Shown piece after piece: positions 1-11,795 of a stretch of 64,000 nucleotides of DNA. The DNA is taken from positions 6,129,001 through 6,193,000 of the forward strand of contig NC_080561.1 in assembly GCF_030253575.1 (NCBI RefSeq), in the 5' to 3' direction. The notes below the pieces were generated by a model. That model was not told the DNA's origin and made no database searches. It saw only the letters and a program-made list of their open reading frames with translations. Positions within the stretch are counted from its first letter, which is position 1. The number at the start of each line of letters is the position of its first letter. A program made the position numbers and the translations under genes. The DNA comes from Rhododendron vialii. Its lineage: Eukaryota > Streptophyta > Magnoliopsida > Ericales > Ericaceae.

Positions 1-744
1 GCTAGTACTGGTATCCTCCTTTTTTCATTTCTTCTCTTGTACTTACATTTTGTTCGGAATGTACGCCTTTGAGCGTCGTTTACTTAATGCAAGTTTCTTT
101 ATTTATTCAGTTGTTTCCCTATTATTCATTTTAACTGGGGTATCTCATCTAGCCCCGGGTTCATGCCCTCGGGGCGCAGGTACTTCCTCCCCGTGACCGA
201 TACGCTAGGTATGGACTTCAATTGTTCGGGCAAAATTCTCATAGTCCTTGGTCATTTCTTCGTTCGGGCGAAATTCTCGTAGCCCTTGGAACATCACTCG
301 TTTGCACGTCCTACGTTCAGCTTTGTTTACCCATTCTACTGCCTTATTGTATTCCCACAGCAATACAATAGGGCAGGGGGCTACTATATGGGTAAACCCG
401 AGTACATGTTATAGTAACTCCTATTCATATTCTTATTAACCGGGCGAAAAGGCTTGGCAAGTATGTGATGTGTTTTCATTCAACAAGCATTGGTTAAGTT
501 AAAGTGTTGACACAGAAAAACACTCATAACTAAGACTTCCACCGAACAAGGAAACATGTAGATTTTTCCATAAAACATAAAAGAACTTCTATCATTCAAC
601 AAGGTATGGCAATGGTAAATCGTTCAGTGCCACCCTCAAAACTGTATCATTACAAACTTCGGTGCGGCCAAAGACTAATTGTTCAAGGCCGACCGTGTCG
701 ATTACAAAGTCAAAAAAAAAAAACGAAACAAACGAAAACAAAGT

Positions 745-3251
745 CTATTGGACTTCGGGAGGCGGTACAGCCGAGGTTGGCTCTGTGTGTTCACTAGGAG
801 ATGCAGCATCCACAGCTTCGGGAGGAGGAGCGATTGGTTGCTCAGCCTCGACTGATGACAAAGGCGGGACCTCGACTAAGGACCTCCTTTCGTCGTCTGG
901 CTCAACCCCTGCATCGTCCAAGCTGCTATTGTACCCAAGCATAAAGCTCGCCTTGTGTTGGGTCTCTTTCATTTCGGCTTGGACTTCTAGGATCTCATCT
1001 GCCATGTCCTCCTCAGCTTGAGCGTAACCTTTGTTATAATGCTCCGTGAACTCCTTCTCCATCTCTTCCTTCATCTCTCTCCTTCCCAACTCCCTTCCTT
1101 CGGCGAGTCCCTCATCATTGCCTTCTCCCCTCGTCCGTTCGGCTGCGTCCATGAGCCCCTTATTTAGGTCAGAGAGGTATGCAACCTGCAGCTCCAAAGA
1201 CTGCCGAACGGACTCCGACTGCTCCAAGCTCTTCTTGTAGTCGGCAGCCACATTTTTGTCGTGCTCCACCGACTGTTTGAGGAGCTTGGATTTCTTGTCA
1301 TGCTCGGTGAGGTACATCTGTGCACTCATTATAGATTGAGTGGCCTGCAATTAAACCAATTTAAAGTTATCCGAAGAAATTATGATGATGAAAACCGGAA
1401 TTTGTCATTAGCATGGAGAATTGGCTTACCCTCCCGGCGTGGTAGTAGTACTCGTTCAGTGCTGTCTTCAACGATGAGGGGCTATGGATGTCCCTCGGAA
1501 GAGCCAGCCCAGAATGTAGGGCGAAGCCCAGCGATGGGTCCTCCTTCAGGCTGTCAGACTTCAAAACTTGTTTTTTGTCCAACGTAATGAAGTCTGGAGT
1601 CCAAGGTGCATCGAGATCCAGGGATAAGCCTTTCCCTGGTCCCTTTTCGTCGGCCTCTTCTCCATTCTTCCCTCTTCCTCCTGCCTCAATCTCCTTCGGT
1701 GTTGTTTTGGCCTTTTTGCTGGTCGGGGCGCCCTTGGGGGATAGGGGTGTAGAAGTGGGCCGCTTTTGTGCACGCTCGGGCGCAGGAGCCCTAGGGCTCG
1801 GACCAGATCCCGAGGCCCCAGGGGCTTCAGCTTTCTTGAGCCCTCTCCCCCTCTCCTTCTCCTCCAATTTTTGTTGGAGGACGGCTTTGAAGCTTCGGGG
1901 CGGCATTTCTTCTTGGAATGGCACTTCTTTGGTTGGTTGGCGGATTGTTCCTCGGAGTGGCCTCTCTTCGCTCGGAACTTGTTCGGGAGGCAAGCTCACT
2001 CTCGTCCGTAACCTTCCCTCGGATTCTTCCCCCGTACGTTGGTTTGTACTTCAAAATGGTTGGGGCGTCTCTCTCCTCTATTGGAATTGTGAGAAGAGAC
2101 GCAGCTAACCCACAGTCTTTTGCTGCCTTCAACAGATCCCTGTTAACCTTGGTGGTATCTGTATGGAGCATTAAACATCAAAAGAAAATGAGTTAGAAAA
2201 GATAATTAGAATCCGGGCGTAAAAACTTTAATAACAAACGAGCTACTAAAGTTGAAAACTTATCCTTACTTGGGGAACCCCTACGCGTCGCAATCCCGAA
2301 CAAACCGTACTCACATTGTGGGAACTCATAGTTACCTCGGACTTCGACATAGTCCGAGGCCCACTTCTCAGAATCGTACATCCCTTCGAAAATGATCTTC
2401 ACCATGTTTCTTCGAGAACACAGGTAATATCTGGAATATCGAACATTCCGAGACATCATGTAGTTCTCAAAGATGTGGCGGGCCTCCAGTCTAAACATCT
2501 TGAGCTTGGCCAACTTGATTATGGAATGGATAATACAGTAAGAGTTCACGCTCAGTTGGCATGGGGTGAGCTCGGACCGGTGGAGGATCTCCCTTAGGAT
2601 CCTGTGCATTGGAAACCGAAGCCCACCTTCGGTAATGGCCATCAGGGGCACAGTGACATGCTCGTCACTGAACGTTATTCGGTTGCCTTGCACCGGTGTT
2701 ATGACGACATCGCCGGGAATGTTGTAGATCTTCCGAAAGGAACCAAGGCTAGCTTGGTCCTTGAAGGAGTCCCAGTATGGGCAAGGGTCCTTTCCCATTC
2801 GGTCGGGGATAAGGTCGAGGTCTATCGGGGTGATCCTCCTCCTTTTCCTTTGAGGCTCATGAGACGATTCTCCCACGACCTCTGGTTCATCCGTTGCTCG
2901 GCCAGAGGAAGCGGAGGGAGTCTCTGGGTTGAACTCCCACCTTTCGGACTCTGCTTCTTCGCCGGTCACCTCTTCTCCCTCCTCGCCCCTTCTTCGTTCA
3001 GATTTTTCTCCTCCTTATCCGAAGGGACGTCCTCAAGATCAATGATATCACTGTCTGGGCCCATCGTTCGGAGGGGAATCACCGACGCAGGGAAATCGAT
3101 CCCTGGGATTCCCTCGGGAGCTCCACCACTTGCTCTCGTTCAGTGACCCCGAGCTTCCTCTCTTATAATCTCGGCAAGTTGGGGGTCAACTCTGTAGAAG
3201 CCCGCCGATTGAGAAGACTCACCAGAAGAGGTGGATCGTGGAGACTCCATA
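745..3251 (-). mobile_element. Antisense coding block of the Tat-like element
   Basis: Long minus-strand coding stretches fill this block, antisense to the LTR at 4164-4983. The upstream part (about 2200-2970) has a Ser/Glu-rich head followed by a conserved-looking globular region that resembles the plant 'putative gypsy-type transposon' family (Pfam Transposase_28); this is from memory of the family, not a search. The downstream part (about 745-2000) is Lys/Glu/Pro-rich and predicted coiled coil. Splice-like signals occur between the stretches. A TATAAAAG on the minus strand at 3824-3831 could drive it. The block is degenerate, with several breaks. It could instead be a captured host gene remnant. 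Confidence 0.5.
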
Positions 3252-3823
3252 CCTAAAATACAAGTGCAAGGGATAAGACCGTTAGCGAATTGCATGGCCG
3301 GAAGTCCTAGGAGTGCCTATGTTCGGTGTATCTATCATTCCGAGTGAACTCTAGCGTTCCCTATCTTTTCCAAGCGCCATTCCCCTGATCAAGTGGAAGG
3401 TCATTAACGTTCGACATCCTAACGTGTCTCAAATGCCTGAAGCCCGGAGTTCACCTTTTTTCATTCGGACTTTGTTCAGGTGTTTTTTGCTAATATTAGC
3501 GTACTGTTCGGAAGAACACGGTTGAAGATGAACATGAGCTGGGAAGAACATATGAACATCTTTAACATTCTCCAGTGTTCAGGCGGCGGGGCAAGTCGAA
3601 ACAAGGGGAAAAAAACCCATTTCTTGGGCAAAGCGTATTCAAAAGTAACCAAAAAGTAGTTAAAAACACAGGAAATCAAGATATACCTGGAAACTAAGAG
3701 AAATTTGTGATCAAATGCGTTGAAATCTTCAGATTTTGGTGGTTTTCTAGCAACGAACCTTGCTCTGCAACTGAAACGGTCGAAGCGTAGGGAGGAAAAA
3801 TGGTTCTCTCTCCACCCCCTCCC

Positions 3824-3831
3824 CTTTTATA
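3824..3831 (-). promoter_or_regulatory. TATA box for the antisense block
   Basis: TATAAAAG on the minus strand lies about 570 bases upstream of the first antisense ATG-like position (3251). An acceptor-like TTTTAG just before that ATG suggests a 5' leader intron. Inference from spacing only. Confidence 0.35.
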
Positions 3832-4163
3832 CCTAGGGCGGAATTCGAAGCGATTCGATGTCCCCAGCAATAGGATTTAAGCGGGAGATTGATGTGATGC
3901 TCGATGATGGACACGTGGCAAGTGACGAAACGTACCACCACCCAATGTAATCGTGACACCTGGCAAAGTTTCAAATCTGTGGTTGCAGAGGCATTAAATG
4001 AAAGCTACAAGCACATGTCAAAAAGTTACAAGCACTTTATCCGTTCAACAACTTCAACGATTCGTCCAGTCATTCGTTCTTCGGATCTGCACTGACATTC
4101 GGCCACTTGTTATTCAACTCCTCCTTCCCTTCCGAGCAAGTAAAGCAGGAGTTGAGGGGCTAT

Positions 4164-4983
4164 TGTAGGGGGCCGAAATATCCAAAGGTTCATAGGGTTC
4201 ACAAGGTCCAATGGGGGGGAACAAGTTCACACGCTATTTAACCCGTCGTCCAGTTGTCTCAGTTCATCTGTAAATAAAGATGAGCTTAGGCGTGATGTAT
4301 CGTTAATCTTCCGAGGGATAGATGGATCCCCGGGTGCTTCACCGAACGCTGTACGTCTATCCGAACGCACATAAACTCGAGTTCGCTCGGTGATCTTATC
4401 TTCTGCCCGGGGACGTCCTCTCGTTAAGCGAAGTTGTTCTTCGGAGAGCACATCAAATGCTCGGAGCAGCTTCGTCCATCAGAAGGGAGTTCCACAGAGT
4501 ACCATCGTTTATGGAACCTTCCAGAAGTCTCTATTGATAAGTAAGCTGTCTTTTCTGATATTCGAAGTGACATCTCTGAGCGATATGACCTTTCTGACAT
4601 CGACCCATGTGACTCTGTAAGATCTGGGGAAGCGGCGCTCATTAAATGGCTCTGCTGCATGACGTTATCCGAGCGTTACTCGACGCGTGGAAAGCAAAGC
4701 CATCTTGCTTAGCACTCCACCCCTTCGCCTATAAATAGAAGGGCACTATCACTAAGAAAAAAAATCGGAACTCCTTCTCAACTGCACTCTCTCCTCTCTA
4801 CTAGCCTATTTCTTACCAAACTTCTTCTTGTCTTCTCCACTTACTGACAAGTTCGTCGGAGCTTCTTCCTGGAGGAACATCCCCCTCCGGTTCTGCAGGT
4901 ACTCCAAGTTCAACGCCGTCTCCCATGGTCCAGCAAACGGAGAAAAGTACATAGGAAAGATCATGACGAAAGCGATCCCCACA
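4164..4983 (+). repeat. 3' LTR of the Tat-like element
   Basis: It starts TGTAGGGGGCC directly after a purine-rich tract (about 4145-4163) and ends CCCCACA, so the ends form a short imperfect inverted repeat (TGTAGGGG / CCCCACA). A plus-strand TATAAATA lies at 4730-4737, with a pyrimidine-rich leader after it, as in an LTR promoter and R region. The partner LTR is outside the window, so the right edge is inferred from the end motif. Confidence 0.55.
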
Positions 4984-5040
4984 GTATATATCTGAGTTGG
5001 GTGTACATAGAATTCTAAAACGCACCAATAATTTGAATTA

Positions 5041-5825
5041 TAAATTTGGAATTATATATGTTTATCTTTTTAAAAAGCATATGTACTCCCAAGTAGCATT
5101 ATTTTGAACGAAAAATAGAAGGAAGATTAATCGTCCATGTTACCATATGATGGAGAGTCAGTTCAAAACACCTTACGGCCCACCTTTGGGAAATTTTTGC
5201 TTTCATGTTCTTAATGTGCTGGCAGGCTCTCTATTTGGGAACACTCAGATTTGGTTTGTATAATACTTACTAGCTAATAGCTATCCTCATTGTATTATTT
5301 GGAAATCTCAGCTTCTAACTTATGCTGATAGATTAGCAAAATAATTCTTTCCTCAAGTCTTCATCTGTCCTTGTTATTCACATGTTGCCTCGATAACATG
5401 AAGAAAACATAAAAGATTCTCAGATCATGTGCAAGGTTCAGTTGAATATTGGGATGGACAGCTAGAGTAGACGTTGTGCTGAAATTTTCATGCCAGAGGA
5501 GACAGCTGGGAATCAACTCCACTCGTGCATCGCATTTTCAATGAACCACATTTTACTATACTACTATATATGTTGCATAATCATTTTGGGGTCAATTTGG
5601 TGGGAGACATTGAGAAATCATTTCCGTGAAAGCGTGTAGATCCAAATCGAAACCATGTTACAGCCAGCTGGTTGTTGGAGAGGATGAGATTCCTTGTCTC
5701 CTTTCAGCCTGGTATATATGTGGAGCCTGATGAAGAGGAAAGGAAACACAACCCACCACAAGTAACTTGACATTGAAAATTTCCCATCCAGTTCTAATTG
5801 TCCTTATTCCCAATTGCAAAGAAAA
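5041..5825 (+). promoter_or_regulatory. Upstream region and proximal promoter of DUF241 gene 1
   Basis: This stretch aligns by eye with the upstream regions of the other DUF241 copies (about 10230-10740, 42380-42832, 44640-45179). The shared proximal part holds a CAATTTGGTGGGAGACAT stretch near 5592, the imperfect palindrome GAGATTCCTTGTCTC at 5686-5700, and TATATAT at 5713-5719. The ATG is about 110 bases downstream of the TATA box. No other gene is seen here. Confidence 0.6.
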
Positions 5826-6641
5826 ATGGCTTCATCTTCTTTGAGATCAAAATCCTTCTACCATTCTCGTTCTGTCAGCCTGCCTTCTACACTTCACCCA
5901 GTCATTCCTCACTTCGATGAGCATTTGGGGCTAAGTGGCCTTGAAAACATGTATGATCGTTTGGATGATTTGCTTCTATTGCCACACACTCAACTATCTT
6001 TTGCTCAACAACGTCATGAGAAATGGGTTGAAGTTGTGCTGGAAAAGTATCTAGGGCTGTTGGATGTGTGTGCTACCATTAAAGATGTATCCTCACAAAC
6101 AAAGCAAGATTTACAAGGCCTTCTTTCAATCCTACGCAGAAGAAGGGAGGAGAATGACTTTTCAGAGTACTTAAATTCAAAAAAGAAGGCAAATAAGGTG
6201 ATCCAAAAGTCCTTAAAGGATTTGAAGAGTATCAAAACCAAGCACACCGACGTAGTTGTTGGCAAAAGCCGGGAAACTTTGGATTCGCTGAATGAGGTTG
6301 AAGCAGCCACTATTGGGGTTTTCGAGACATTGTTGTCCTATATTTCAGGGACAAAGGCAGAGTCAAGATTTTCTTCGGTTTCCAAACTCATGCCGCGAAA
6401 GAACGTTGCATCCAAAGATGAAGAAACAAAGAGTAACGTGTTTGACAAATTTGATGCTGCATTCCACTTGCTCAACAATCTTAAGATGAGCAAATCTGAT
6501 AATACAATGCACGTTGAGAATGTGCAACACCAGTTGGGGAAGATGGAGTCAAGCATTCAAGATATCGAAGAAGGACTTGACTGTTTATTCAGACGGTTAA
6601 TCAAAACGAGAGTTATCCTCCTCAACATTCTCAACCACTAG
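5826..6641 (+). CDS. DUF241 family protein, copy 1
   Basis: Single-exon gene for a 271-residue protein of the plant-specific DUF241 family (PF03087); molecular function unknown. Seen: a basic Ser-rich N-terminus with the family's RSVSLPSTLHP motif, a helical body rich in Lys, Leu and Glu (repeated LRRRRE and KKANKVIQKSLKDLKSIK type helices), and the highly conserved tail ending RLIKTRVILLNILNH. No signal peptide or membrane segment is visible. I chose the ATG at 5826 (MASSSLRSKS) because all copies align from it; the frame is open for only four codons upstream. Its length matches the other intact copies (273-274 residues). A TATA box and shared promoter block lie upstream. Some pipelines call relatives BPS1-like; I see no support for a specific role. 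Confidence 0.85.
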   Translation: MASSSLRSKSFYHSRSVSLPSTLHPVIPHFDEHLGLSGLENMYDRLDDLLLLPHTQLSFAQQRHEKWVEVVLEKYLGLLDVCATIKDVSSQTKQDLQGLLSILRRRREENDFSEYLNSKKKANKVIQKSLKDLKSIKTKHTDVVVGKSRETLDSLNEVEAATIGVFETLLSYISGTKAESRFSSVSKLMPRKNVASKDEETKSNVFDKFDAAFHLLNNLKMSKSDNTMHVENVQHQLGKMESSIQDIEEGLDCLFRRLIKTRVILLNILNH

Positions 6642-7059
6642 CTAGAAAAAACGATAAAAACTGTAGTGCAATATTTTTGGCATCTACAATGTTGCCCAAG
6701 ATTTTTGATTAGCTGTTCATACTTGTATTTGAGGCTTACACTTTATATTTCGTCCATCGATCATAATTGAATATACTTGAGACAATTCTTTTTACAACTT
6801 TAGTTCTCTCCTTATCATTCGATAACACTTTATTTTTTTTTTTATCCGCCATTCGATAACACTTGGAAATGAATGAACCATAAATACCTGGTTAAAGTTT
6901 CTGATGGTAAAGGAAAATATACAGGAAGGGGAAAACTGTGATTCAAAAATCTAAATTGTATGTTTCAACGCCCACATTACAGTTTCACAAAGTTGGAAAA
7001 CATAGGTGTACAAAACTAGAGAAAAACTAATCTAGAGAAAAACTTATAAAAAGTCGGAG
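6642..7059. other. 3' flank of DUF241 copy 1
   Basis: This is the 3' untranslated region, conserved with the other copies (TTAGCTGTTCATACTTGTA near 6710), followed by AT-rich intergenic DNA. No gene is seen. Confidence 0.5.
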
Positions 7060-8640
7060 CTAAAAGTTATTACTGTCCCCATATGGAATAAAATAATGGT
7101 TATGAGTGGTCATTAAAACTAGACAGTCGATGCTTCCAAACAATTGGGATTTTTCCGAAACAATTTGTTCTTCAACCCGTAGAGGGTAAAGTCGTCCAAT
7201 ATATTTTATGGATAAATAATTTTGGAGCCAAACTAAATTGGTTAGGAAATAGGTTAGACAAGTTTTTCAACCGTTCAAACAACATGCAAATCGGAGTTTG
7301 GGAGTGTCCGTGGCATGACTGCAATGTTTGATCGGTTTTGAAATTTCAACAATGTGTGCGCCTGGGGCGCAAGGATTTGCACTTGAGCGCATTAACACTC
7401 AGCAATTAGTCAAAATTTGCGGGTTCGCTCCAGACACTCCCGAATTCTGATTTTTGCAAGGTTTGAACCATTAAAAAGATTGTTGAATATACTTTTTAAC
7501 CCAAGTAGTTTGGATTTAAAATTATTTGTAATAAAATATGATAAATTTACTCTCTGTGAGTTGAAATATAAATCATTCCAATAAAACGCTGGCATCTCCT
7601 TCATTTTAAATCGGATAAAGACCTATAATATATCGGTAAAGAGGACTTTTAAAGTTCTAAAAGATGGTGGTTTGGTAGTCGTTGTGGTCAAGTGACATTT
7701 TTTGTGATATAAACATTGAAATTTGGCTTCGTAAATGTCTAAGCCTTGTATTTCTTAGGAAACTTCCGATGATTATACAAATTTTGTGCGCTTTGATGAA
7801 GTCTGGAATGTCTTATGAACTCTCTCAAACTCTTTAAGAAAGGAATAAATACCGTAGAACTAGAAATGTGAGTACTAAATGGACTTCAGAATGAGTGGAA
7901 GGGTACGAAAATGTGTTTTAGCCTTAGTGGCTCTGACGATCTTAAAATTGGTTTACTTTCAAATATCTTTTTGGAAATCAAAATCTAATTATTTTTATGG
8001 TTTGATCCTACCATCTTTTAGTACTTTGAATACCCTGTTTATCAATATAAAATAGGTTTCTATCCTGCTTAAGGTTAGTTTGATTCAAGGACTTTCCGAA
8101 ACAATTTGTTCTTCAACCCGTCGAGGATAAAGTTGCCTATAATATTTTGATGTATAAATAATTTTTAAGCCTTACTAAATTGGTTAGAAAGTAGGCTAGA
8201 CAAGCTTTTCACGGTTCAAACCACATGCAAATCGGAGTTCGAAAGTGTTGGTGGCAAGACCGCGAAGATTGTTGAAATTTTAACAATGCGCCCAGGGCAC
8301 GATGCAATGTGACTGGGGCGTACAGGCGCCTGAGGCGCATTAGCACTCATCAATTGGTTAAACTTTGCGGTTTCACTCCGAACACTCCCGAGCTCCAATT
8401 TTTGTAAGATTTGAACTATTAAAAAGCATGTTGAGTGTATTTTCTAACTCAAGTAGTTTGGAGTTAAAATTACTCGTACATAAAAGGTTATGACAAATTT
8501 ACTCTGAGTGAGTTGAAATATAAATCATTCCGGTAAAACGCTCGCATCTGCTTCATTTTAAATCCGATAAAGACCTATAATATATCAATAAAGAGGATTT
8601 TTAAAGTTCTAAAAGATGGTTGATTCCAACCATAAAAATA
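7060..8640. repeat. Duplicated non-coding block I with internal direct repeat
   Basis: This ~1.6 kb block has no credible reading frame. It contains an internal direct repeat: about 7140-7660 is repeated at about 8090-8625. Each repeat has a GC-rich core built on GCGCCTGGGGCGCA-like palindromes in an AT-rich surround, then conserved AT-rich sequence with AAATTTGCGGGTTCGCTCC-like text. The whole block recurs at 13165-14590. It could be a degenerate non-autonomous transposon; I see no clear ends. Confidence 0.7.
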
Positions 8641-9392
8641 ACAAAGCTTAGTTTATGAAAAGAGGATAGCAATTAAACCGCTACAATAATTATCTGATCA
8701 CTAGCTACTAGCCCTCCACTATATACCAACACTGTCACCGTATGTAACACTACCTCTACACCACCATCTATTCACCATCTACTCCACCATATATCACTTC
8801 TGGTAGTATTAAAATAATTTTACTTGAGACAATTGGAATCTTCCCAGCCGTTGCATGAATTAACATGCATGAACTCCCAGAAGTGCTGATTAAACTACAA
8901 CATACACGAGTTCCCATTTAGTTATTTTAATCTTTTTGTTTTGTCATTCTTTAATCCTAATTTACTCTATCCTAGGGGACTTGGGGGAGGGAATGGGTGC
9001 TTAGGGAAATCGAACCCTGCCCATATCCATGGGAGTATAAGGGAGGCACCAACTGCACTGCACTCCACTTGCTAGTTATTTTAATCTTTACTAATCTCTT
9101 TCTTAAATATTTTCATTGTACCATATTGAACTTTAACCAGGTAAGTAACTAACTTGACTGACTGGGCATGTTACTATTTTTCATTCATTTCCAAGTGCTA
9201 TGGAAGATGTAGAAGTGTAGAAGAAGAGAACTAAAGTTGTACACAGAATTCTCTAAGTATATTGGTTTATAACACAAGCACAAAATAAAAAGTGTATGGT
9301 CTTATGTACAAGTATGAACATCTAATCAAAAATCTTTGGCGACATTTTCTGATGCCAAAATATTGAACTACGGTTTTTATCTTTGTTGCTAG
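8641..9392. other. Duplicated spacer between block I and the DUF241 pseudogene
   Basis: No gene is seen. The spacer aligns with 14591-14648 joined to 40358-40727, the two sides of the copia insertion. This shows that block I plus the pseudogene, and block II plus the 40728 fragment, came from one duplication. Confidence 0.6.
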
Positions 9393-10221
9393 CTAATGGT
9401 TGAGAATGTTCAGGAGGATAAGTCTCGTTTTGATTTAACCGTCTAAACAAACACTCAAGTCCTTCTTCAATATCTTGAATGCTTGACTCCATCTTTTCCA
9501 TCTGGTGTTGCACATTCTCGATGTGTACTGCATTATTAGATTTGCTCATCTTGTGATTGTTGAGCGAGTGTAATGCAGCATCAAATTTGTCAAAGACGTT
9601 ACTCTTTGTTTCTTCATTTTCAGATGCAACGATCTTTCGATGCACTAGTTTGGAAGCCAAAGAAAATGCACTCAATCTTGAATCTGCTTTTGTTCCTGAA
9701 ATATTGGACAAGAATGACTCCAACACCCCAATAGTGGCTTCTTCAACCTCATTTGTGAATCCAAAAGTTCCTGGCTTTTGCCAAGACCTACGATAGTGTG
9801 CTTGGTTTTGACACTCTTCAAATCTTTTAGATACTTTTGGATCACCTTCTTTGCCTTCTTTCTAGAATTTAAGTAGCTGGAAAAGTCATCCGCCTCCCTT
9901 CTTCTGCGTAGGATTGAAAGAAGGCCTTGTAAACCTTGCTTTGTTTGTGAGGATACATCTTTAGTGGTAGCACACACATATATCCAACAGCCCTAGATAC
10001 TTTTCCAGCACAACTTCAACCCATTTCTCCTGGCTTTGTGGGGGAAAAGATTGCTGAGTATGAGGCAATAGAAGCAAATCATCCAAAGGATCATACATGT
10101 TTTCAAGGCCACTTAGCCTCAAATGCTCATCAACATGAGGAATGATCGGATGAAGTCTAGAAGGCAAGCTGACAGAACGAGCATGGTAGAAGGATTTTGA
10201 TTTCAAAGGAGATAAAGCCAT
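9393..10221 (-). pseudogene. DUF241 pseudogene, copy 2
   Basis: A full-length DUF241 relative on the minus strand, from an ATG at 10221 (MALSPLKSKS) to the family's usual stop at 9393-9395. Compared with copy 1 it carries three frameshifts: a small insertion after the residues matching GLLDVC (near 9975), a one-base loss in the LDSLNEVEA region (near 9765), and an extra base in the RLIKTRV tail (near 9435). All else is close to the intact copies, so inactivation is recent. The promoter block GAGACAAGGAATCTC (10348-10362) and a TATA-like ATATATA (near 10330) are still present. It is head-to-tail with copy 3, its neighbour in the same orientation. Confidence 0.8.
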
Positions 10222-11795
10222 TTTTTCTTTGCAATTGGGAAAAAGGATACTTAGAACTGGATGTGAAATTTTCAATGGCAAGTTAGTTGTGGTGGGTTGT
10301 GTTTCCTTTCCTCTTCATTAGGCTCCAAATATATACCAGGCTGAAAGGAGACAAGGAATCTCATCCTCTTCAAAAATCAGCTGGCTACAACATGGTTTTG
10401 ATTTAGATCTACACGCTTTCGTGGAGATGTTTACAGTATGTCTCTCACCAAATTGACCCCAAAATGATTATGCAATATAGTACAATGATGTTCATAGAAA
10501 ATGCGATGCACGAGTGGAGTTGATGCATGGTTGTCTCCTCTGGCATGAAAATGTCAGCACTCTATAGTCTATTGCTTCTTTCCCCCATATTTAACTGTGC
10601 ACATGATTTGAGCATTTTTTATGTTTTCTTCGTATTAGGCAACATTGCTGAGGTAAGGACAGATTAGACTTGAAGGTAATTTTAACTTCCATATTCATTA
10701 GCATCATTTAAAAGCTGAGATTTCTGAATGACACTGAATCTGAGTGTTCCCAAACATCAGCCACCACATTTTCCCTCTTTTCTAAACCAGACCAAATTCC
10801 TAAACTTGCACACGTCTCATAATTGTTCATTAAATTCCTGACTTGGGACAACTGGAATCTTGACAGCCTTGCATAACCTTGTAATCAGGATCCTCCTATT
10901 TAATATCTTAGTCAAATGTCTCACGATTATCTTTGTGGGTGCAACAAATAACATAGGTGGGTGCTAAAAGTTGAAAATTGTTGCCCTAGGATATGAGTTG
11001 AAGCCAATGAGTTTTCAAAAGAAGTTTATCTAATCAGTGCTTCCAAATGCAGAGGTCCAAACTTTTTCTAACAGAATGACTGTGATGTTTTCTTTCCCCT
11101 TGGATTCTTCCATCAACCCCGTCTCAATGATTTCCTTATCGACCAACATAGGGAAATAACATAAATAATAAATACTTTAGCCAGCATTAACTCGATTTAT
11201 TTCAGTCAAATTAGCTAGGCTGAAGCTAAACTATTGTGGACGAAAAAGCCTGCAAATTGCATATGGCTTTCCCATGTCTTTTCACTATTTACCGACACGG
11301 TGTAAGACTGGTAGTAGATCTGCAACTACCATGAAAACACATTATAAAATGTTAAAAGTGTTCTATGGTGGCTTTTTAGAAAAAGCGGCCAATACTAGTG
11401 TCGAGAAAACTACAATTTTTTTCTAGTGTATATTTTTTAATCAGTCTCTAACATCTTTTTATGGTGTCTGTTATAATACATGCTTGGTTATATGCGATGA
11501 GAAAAATGGAGGGGAAGAAAGAAGCCATACTGATTCACATGACTAACCTCATTTTTTGAACTTTCACAGAAAACTTCTAAAATATTGTCATTCGACAAGT
11601 CACTCCCCATTTCATCTCCATCATCAACTGAGTAATGAATGAACCCAAACTAACAAGGAAAATGAGGTTTGATGGATAAGCAAGAATTTTGCTCAAACTA
11701 TATCGATTTATATGTGGAGGGGAAACTACAGGTATAATGTTTCATTTACAACTACAATACTAAACATCAAAATTTCTGCTCCAAGATTTTCTTGG
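10222..11795. other. Intergenic region between DUF241 copies 2 and 3
   Basis: The left half (to about 10800) is the duplicated upstream region of copy 2. The rest (10800-11795) is AT-rich with no credible gene, ending in the 3' flank of copy 3. Confidence 0.5.

Larger units (their letters stand above)
1..4983 (+). mobile_element. 3' part of a Tat-like Ty3/gypsy retrotransposon (fossil)
   Basis: The left end of the window reads as the 3' portion of a Ty3/gypsy element that continues off the left edge. Seen: an antisense coding block (745-3251), a purine-rich tract ending at about 4163, then a terminal repeat beginning TGTAGGGGG at 4164 and ending CCCCACA at 4983, with its own TATA box. Extra antisense reading frames between pol and the 3' LTR are a known trait of the plant Tat lineage, which is why I favour that family. 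The 5' LTR and pol lie outside the window, so the family cannot be confirmed here. The coding part is broken, with several interruptions, and looks older than the nest at 14649-40357. Confidence 0.6.

Noticed and set aside
1488-2108. Plus-strand frame of 206 residues
   Set aside because: It is the shadow of the Lys/Glu/Pro-rich antisense block on the minus strand, with low-complexity Ser/Pro composition.
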